From NCBI GenBank assembly GCA_035578175.1, contig JAQMRL010000003.1, positions 100,986,969 to 101,050,968 of the forward strand: a stretch of DNA of 64,000 nt. Reading direction: 5' to 3'. Position 1 is the stretch's first letter. Each line of letters begins with the position of its first letter. A program made the position numbers and the translations under genes. Below, one piece after another: positions 59,150 to 64,000 of this stretch. Under the pieces are notes generated by a model that was given only the letters and a program-made list of their open reading frames with translations, did no database searches and was not told the DNA's origin. The stretch is from Catonia carolina. Its lineage: Eukaryota > Arthropoda > Insecta > Hemiptera > Achilidae.

Positions 59150-59971
59150 CAGTAAAACCTCTCTTAACCGAAATAGCGTTTAACCGAAACCGGCTGCTTA
59201 TCTATTTCGAAATTTTCTTGTGTAAAATTATTGTTGTGTTTTAAAGTATAAATTTTTCAGCATTAAATTCTCTACTAGACAGTGGTTACCGGTGTACTTT
59301 GATGGTTGGGTTTCAATTAATCATACTCTCTCAGGAATGGTCGGCCTGAGTCTGTACAAGACTACACCTCATTTACACGTCTTAAATATCATCCTCATCT
59401 CATTGGGTCGTGGAGTTGCTAAATTGAACAGATTGCAATGTACACACATTAGGAATAAAAAAACTACTAATTTCTTTACTAAAATTCGATTTTTTATTAT
59501 AAATTTTTCAAGTTATTGCAGTTTAAACGTAAAACACTGTGTTTTATTCCAGATATCTTTAAAACTACTGAAGATACAGCTCTAAGACTTGTTTAATTAA
59601 TTTTTCAGACTGAATATCATATAAATCCACCAAATTTAATTTATCTCTAAAAGTGCCCCCAAAAAAATTTCAGTATAAACGAATTTCACCAGAGAAACTG
59701 AAATCGGGGCGAAATTTTCTGCTAGCTGTAACTCGCCAGTGGATCGTTTTCGGACATAATAATGTTTATATGAATTTTTTCGTTATTTTAATAAAAGGAA
59801 CACACCTGTAAAGTTTAGCAGAATCCTCCCAGAACACCGCTTATTAAAAGTATGTTTTATAATTTAAATTGTATTTTTTACCTTTTTTTACTTTGAACTT
59901 AGAAAAAAATTAACATTTTCCAACCGAAATGCCCTCCGTCCTTTATATTTCGGATAACGGAGGTTATACTG
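59150..59971. mobile_element. pogo/Tigger-like TIR element with nested repeat
   Basis: Left CAGTAAAACCTCTCTTAACC GAAAT, preceded by TA (59148-59149); right (reversed) CAGTATAACCTCCGTTATCC GAAAT. These TIRs are of the insect pogo/Tigger type but a different family from 32750-33436. The right TA is not preserved. A Family C repeat occupies 59273-59422. No transposase is seen. Confidence 0.7.
59273..59422. repeat. Family C repeat, copy 2
   Basis: CTAGACAGTGGTTACCGGTG, CTCTCAGGAATGGTCGGCCT and CCTCATCTCATTGGG as in 22286-22440. Nested in the pogo-like element. Confidence 0.7.
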
Positions 59972-60533
59972 TTGCTAAATTGATACACCAGGTACCTCTC
60001 GACGAAACGAAACACTAATACTTGTGACTACAACACATTCTTGTTGAATGTCCTACATTGAAAACCTTACGGAGATAATTTCACTTACCATGCACTTACA
60101 AAGATTGGGTTAAAAATGCACATTACACAAAAACGCAAAAAAATATTAATTTTTAAAAATTTTCAAGAAAAATTTGAAAAGCAAAACATTATTCATTTAA
60201 GCAGTGTATACGAAAACAATTTCACGTTTTGATAACCTTTTTTCCTATATTCATTTGGTTTCATCTGTAACGTGGCCACTAAAACCCAGTTGGGTTTATT
60301 GATGCGACCGTAATAAAACAGGTAAAAAACTGAAAACCTCTTGAGCTAATAATGTTGAATTATTAATTTCCAAAATGTTGAAAAATGGATTGTTATTGAT
60401 ATATTACTGATTAAGAGAATATTTTAACAGATTGCTGATTACAATATTCTTGATTATTCTATATCACACAATTTTTAAAAAATGTTAACGTAAATTACTA
60501 CATTAGTTATTACTTAACAAACCTAAACTAACT
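59972..60533. other. No gene recognised
   Basis: AT-rich. AAAACCCAGTTGGGTTTATT near 60281-60300 forms a short hairpin. No ORF. Confidence 0.4.
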
Positions 60534-60546
60534 GATCCATGAATGA

Positions 60547-60717
60547 GCCGGCCCGTTGGCGTAGTGGTTAGCGCAACTGACTTTTACGCCGGGGTCCCGG
60601 GTTCGATTCCCGGTCAGGTCTGGCTTTTTCCATCACTCATTTTCATATATAATCATTCTTCACCGTGTGCATAAGCAAAACAGTCAGACGTAAAACAAAA
60701 CAAAAAAAAAAACAAAA
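60547..60717 (+). mobile_element. tRNA-derived SINE, subfamily 1, with target duplication
   Basis: GCCGGCCCGTTGGCGTAGTG (box-A-like), GGTTCGATTCCCGG (box B), a short body, and an A-rich tail. Flanked by a 13-bp direct repeat GATCCATGAATGA (60534-60546) and GATCCATGGATGA (60718-60730), one mismatch. This is the clearest retroposition signature in the window. It is inserted at or beside a LINE C-terminal fragment (60735-60965). Confidence 0.93.
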
Positions 60718-60734
60718 GATCCATGGATGAGCTC

Positions 60735-60965
60735 AATCAACTTCCAGACCAACCAAGTATTTTTTAAGTCTACATTTAATAACACCAATCTATGAAATAA
60801 AAAATAATTTACGTAAATCAGTAGGCACAAAGTTAAAAAATGTCGGTGCCATATAATCAAACACCCTTTGACCTCCTGATGTATTTCGTTTCACTTCCAT
60901 GGCCAATATTTTCCTATTAAGAAGATGTACGATTGGGTAGTTCCTTACATCAAGATCACAGGCTA
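60735..60965 (-). pseudogene. CR1/L2-like LINE C-terminal remnant
   Basis: Minus strand frame: RNYPIVHLLNRKILAMEVKR then NTSGGQRVFDYMAPTFFNFV and PTDLRK, a break, IGVIKCRLKKYLVGLEVD and a stop. The pattern R...(S/G)xRxFDYxxPxxFNxLPxxLR...FKxxLKxYL is the C-terminal extension of many CR1/L2/Daphne-type LINEs. No RT core here. Confidence 0.6.
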
Positions 60966-61436
60966 ATCAGTTTGTGTGGTTATTAGTAGAGCTATTACTT
61001 ATAAAGTACTTGAAATACGATATTATTTGTCATAAATTTATAGATTTGTGTTTTATGCTTTGAAAGAAATATATATGTCGATTGATATTTATGTATATTA
61101 GTTTTGTAGGGAAATATTTTCTAATTGTTGTTGAGACTGTCAGATGTATAGACATGGCTAATTGACACAACCGCAATAAAAATTAATATAGTAAATGGTG
61201 AGGAAAGAGAAAGAGATGATTAGATAGAAACAGATACACCAATAAGAGTGATGGTGTGAATGAATACAATGCGATACGGTAAGTGGAAAAAGGACGAGCT
61301 TGAGGGAATATCCCGTTAGGGCTTATTATTTCTTGTTGTTCTTCTTCCTCTGTTTATCGTGTTATGTCCTCCATATTAAATGCATGTGTGTTTGTGTATG
61401 TGTATTTCCATTACCCGGGCCATTCATTTGTTATGA

Positions 61437-61646
61437 TTAATAATGGAATGAACCGCCCCAACCACTAGCACCTTGAGCTACTGGTATTGAAAACCAATCA
61501 GCGATATCTTTTTCATCATCTTGCCGTTCGGTTTCGTTCAGATTTCTGTCCTCACAGCAACCGTTCCCCTCTCTTTTAATTAAATACCATCTTCTTAATG
61601 TATTGTCCAACACTGACTGCATTGCCCGGTTGTTCGGGTGCCGCTA
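61437..61646 (-). other. Unrecognised small ORF in a GC-richer block
   Basis: A minus-strand frame of 61 codons from the first ATG (61622), open from a stop near 61646, encodes a polar, acidic peptide with REGNGCCEDRNLNETE, DDEKDIADWFSIP and a Gly/Ser-rich end GASGWGGSFHY. It sits in a stretch less AT-rich than its surroundings (61440-61690) and lacks the low-complexity look of most frames here. No family recognised. It could be a terminal coding exon, a mobile-element scrap or chance. Confidence 0.25.
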
Positions 61647-61851
61647 TTATAACTTGCCCAGTCGTTTTCTACTCCACGCCGCGTGGCTTCACCTTACTTT
61701 CTTCGTCGTAATGACTACTCTTATACTACTATTATATTTTTATAGTATTTAATTCTTTCAAACTAAATCATTGATATTCATATGTTTTATATTGCACTTG
61801 TAATTAAAGTTGCAATTTTTATTTAAGAGTATTAACGTTACCTGATTAATA

Positions 61852-62890
61852 TTATCTGCTATTTGCGGATGACATGTGTATTATACAGGAGAGTGAACAT
61901 GAGCTTCAAAGAGCAGTTTATGTTTTAAATAATTTATGTAAAAAGTATAATTTACGAGTTCCGTTAGCAACCGAAACTCTTGAGGGGTAGGGGGTATCCT
62001 TCTCATTTGATAAAAGTGGTTAAGAGTCTGTATAAAAGCACGTAAATAGTGATAAATACAGGTACGAAACGTTTAAATAAAATACTCGTAGATCAAGGGT
62101 TGAGACAAGGGTGCAGTCTATCACCTACTTTATTTAATATAAGTATTGAATATGTTTTTAAAAAGTGGTAAGGTGTGATTCAGTGTGAAATTTGATTAGT
62201 GTGGGGATTAGAATAAGTACTGACGATTACCTCAATGCTTTGCTATTTGCGGATGATATATGGACTCCACAGGAGAGTGAAGAGCAGTTTATGTTTTAAA
62301 TTATTTATGTAAAAAGTATAATTTACGAGTTTCGGTTGCTAAATCAAAGGTAATGACATTCAGGGGGAAGTATCCCACTCGTCCGAAGATTCTTTTAGAC
62401 AATGTAGACTAGTATTAGATCAATTGTTTTACTATAAATATCTGAGATGCGATGTGAGCTTTTATAGGGACGTGAATGTAGAAAATAAAATAAATAAATT
62501 TCAAGCTATTTGTGGTACCATTAACAGGACACTGGGTAACAGAGCTAGAACAGAGACAGTCGTAAAGTTCTACAAGGTAATGGCAGGATCAGTCCTTCTT
62601 TATGGAAGTGTCATGGGTTACCACGAAACGCCAAGAAAGTAGGATTTAAGCAGCTGAAATGAGGCTTAAGGTAAGGTAAAGGTCTGCTCGAGGCTGTATC
62701 TAATATATAATGAGGAAATTAGATCTGAGTTGGGTGCATTTAGTCTGAATGAAAAATTGGAGGAGTACCGCAGTCAATGGAGGCAACATTTGGAATGGAT
62801 GCCAGAGGAGAGAATACCATTCAGAGTGACAGAATATGTATTCTTTAAACTTTCCAGAAATATGTTTGTAAGTCTATCTTGGTGCATATC
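61852..62890 (+). pseudogene. LINE reverse transcriptase remnant with internal duplication
   Basis: Pieces in order along the DNA: LLFADDMCIIQESEHELQRA (61855, catalytic FADD), GYPSHLIKVVKSLYKST (61991), VDQGLRQGCSLSPTLFNISI (62090), LNALLFADDIW (62232, a second FADD block), VAKSKVMTF, FYRDVNVENKINKFQAICGT, INRTLGNRAR, VVKFYKVMAGSVLLYGS (62420-62640), then NEEIRSELGAFSLNEKLEEY and RIPFRVTEYVF (to about 62850). Many frame changes and stops. The first FADD block precedes the motifs it should follow, so the 100-bp block was duplicated out of order. Endonuclease absent. Confidence 0.8.
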
Positions 62891-62956
62891 AGATGTTTGA
62901 AGAATTTCTTTCTAATTTCATCCAATATGTTATTAATTTGTATATTATTTTTATAA

Positions 62957-63600
62957 GGATTATGTCCATAACAGGCAGGTGGAGTGTTAAATTATTTGCA
63001 CTCGATCTGATAATAATAATAATAAAACTTTATTTCCATATTTTTTACAATTATTTTTATAGAAATTCTTTCAAATAGCTGTAAGACATTTACAACAATT
63101 CTCAATATACGAGGTGGAGGAAATTGACATACTCATTTATGGCTAAAAGTCATGTCCAAGGGTCTGGTGTTTTCTTTTTCTATTAGACTAAGTAACACAG
63201 TACAAGAGCGATTTAAAAACTACATTAGGGCTTACACTATGGCTTGATAGTTCCAGAGCTACAAAAATTTCTGTTTTTTAACACACGGTCAGCCAATTAT
63301 ATAACCGAAGAATTTAAAAACAGAAGAGGTAGGGGAGGTGTAAATGACACTAGTCAGAGTTATCTCTTTTCTGAGTAATGAATTTTATCATTATTCAGCC
63401 GGACTCTATGGTGAATGAAGTGAAGGTGTCAATTACAGGGTGAAAAGTAGATGCTTTTCAGAGGGCCTGGTATCCTGATAAGCATACTTCTCCATTCAGT
63501 GAGGAAGGCAATGGTAAACCACCTCACTCCTCGTTTTACTTAGTAAAGCCTGTAGAGGTTCAAAGCAGCCTTTCGGCTGATGACCTAAATAACAAAAAAG
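62957..63600 (+). mobile_element. Family A repeat, copy A13, split by an insertion
   Basis: 5' part 62957-63011 (TGTCCATAACAGGCAGGTGG to CTCGATCTG) and 3' part 63244-63600 (TAGTTCCAGAGCTACAAAAA to CTGATGACCTAAATAACAAA). Adjacent motifs in other copies (GATCTGNTAGTTCCAG) are separated here by about 232 bp. Confidence 0.9.
63012..63243 (-). mobile_element. 5'-truncated LINE 3' end nested in Family A copy A13
   Basis: On the minus strand it ends GGAAATAAAGTTTTATTATTA TTATTATC, a 3' tail like that at 4210-4273. Its borders are set by the interrupted Family A copy. TGATA occurs at both junctions and may be a short target duplication. No protein match is evident. Confidence 0.65.
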
Positions 63601-64000
63601 GATTATTTTGTTACTTTGTATTTATCAAAATTATATATTTTTGTTGCCAATGTGTTTATTAATTTTTCACCGAATAGCTCTTTAGAGTGATCACGCCTTA
63701 TCAATATTTTAATTAATTCTTCATATTTTCACGTTTATTCAAAATTTTTCCCCTATGTTTAAAAAAATATAGATATTGTTAAACTAGAGCTGAACGGATG
63801 CTCATTATGGTAGTTTAAATTTAAATTCTAGAAAAGAAAAATTAAAATAGGTTTGCGTAGTAACCAACCAATTGTATCACTACAACTAACAAAACACAAA
63901 ATAATCAATAATTCTTCAAAGAAAATCTTTCGTAACAAAGTTATTAGTCTGATTTTTATGTGTATTGAATTAAATTTCGATTATAATGGCTATAGCCTAG
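63601..64000. other. No gene recognised
   Basis: AT-rich window end; nothing identified. Confidence 0.45.

Noticed and set aside
60547..60621. A functional tRNA gene
   Set aside because: Box A and B are present, but the cloverleaf does not close, a non-tRNA body and A-tail follow, and a target duplication flanks it; it is a SINE. The same holds for the tRNA-like heads at 4938, 30646, 48387 and 50881.

Overview
The window looks like intergenic or intronic DNA from an arthropod nuclear genome, most probably an insect. It is strongly AT-rich, has no bacterial gene layout, and is dominated by eukaryotic transposable elements: non-LTR retrotransposons, tRNA-derived SINEs, mariner/pogo/Merlin/Harbinger-like DNA elements and a Helentron-like family. 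The order within insects cannot be set from sequence alone. No complete host gene is recognised. The best host candidates are a possible first exon near 17.26-17.59 kb and a small unexplained ORF near 61.4-61.6 kb, both weak.

The only long, intact coding unit is a Jockey-type LINE on the minus strand (53.4-57.6 kb). Its ORF1 (435 aa, three CCHC knuckles) and ORF2 (896 aa, endonuclease plus reverse transcriptase) overlap by 11 bp and are followed by a poly(A) tail. Both frames are undamaged, so this copy is young and possibly active. All other LINE pieces are broken: 1.7, 4.5/5.6, 13.3, 13.9-15.6, 31.3, 35.5, 40.3-41.2, 47.9, 60.8, 61.9-62.9 and 63.0 kb.

Two interspersed families shape the region. 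Family A is about 390 bp with an (AAC)n-type end. It is present in at least 13 full or partial copies, and one copy splits an older RTE-like LINE. Family H is about 0.9-1.2 kb with 13-bp subterminal inverted repeats, a terminal hairpin and a GT/CA tract at a fixed internal position. It is present in 8 copies and has the architecture of DINE-1/HINE non-autonomous Helentrons. In one copy the GT/CA tract has grown into a microsatellite of about 260 bp.

DNA-transposon derivatives with visible inverted repeats and, in several cases, target duplications include: Harbinger-like (4.6-5.6 kb, TAA), a TTAA-flanked element (8.1-8.8 kb), Merlin-like (10.1-10.8 kb, 8-bp duplication), a rearranged mariner (19.3-20.2 kb, TA), a long-TIR mariner-like element (23.2-24.5 kb), two pogo/Tigger-like elements (32.7-33.4 and 59.1-60.0 kb), a Tc1/mariner-like element (36.2-36.9 kb) and a 1.2-kb near-palindrome of unknown class (43.55-44.75 kb). 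tRNA-derived SINEs of two subfamilies lie at 4.9, 30.6, 48.4, 50.9 and 60.5 kb, two of them with clear target-site duplications. The left edge carries a 257-bp two-part tandem satellite.

Nested insertions give a relative history. A LINE fragment was split by a Harbinger-like element, which was then hit by a SINE. An RTE-like LINE was split by Family A. A Family A copy was split by a LINE 3' end. A CR1/L2-like LINE end was hit by a SINE.
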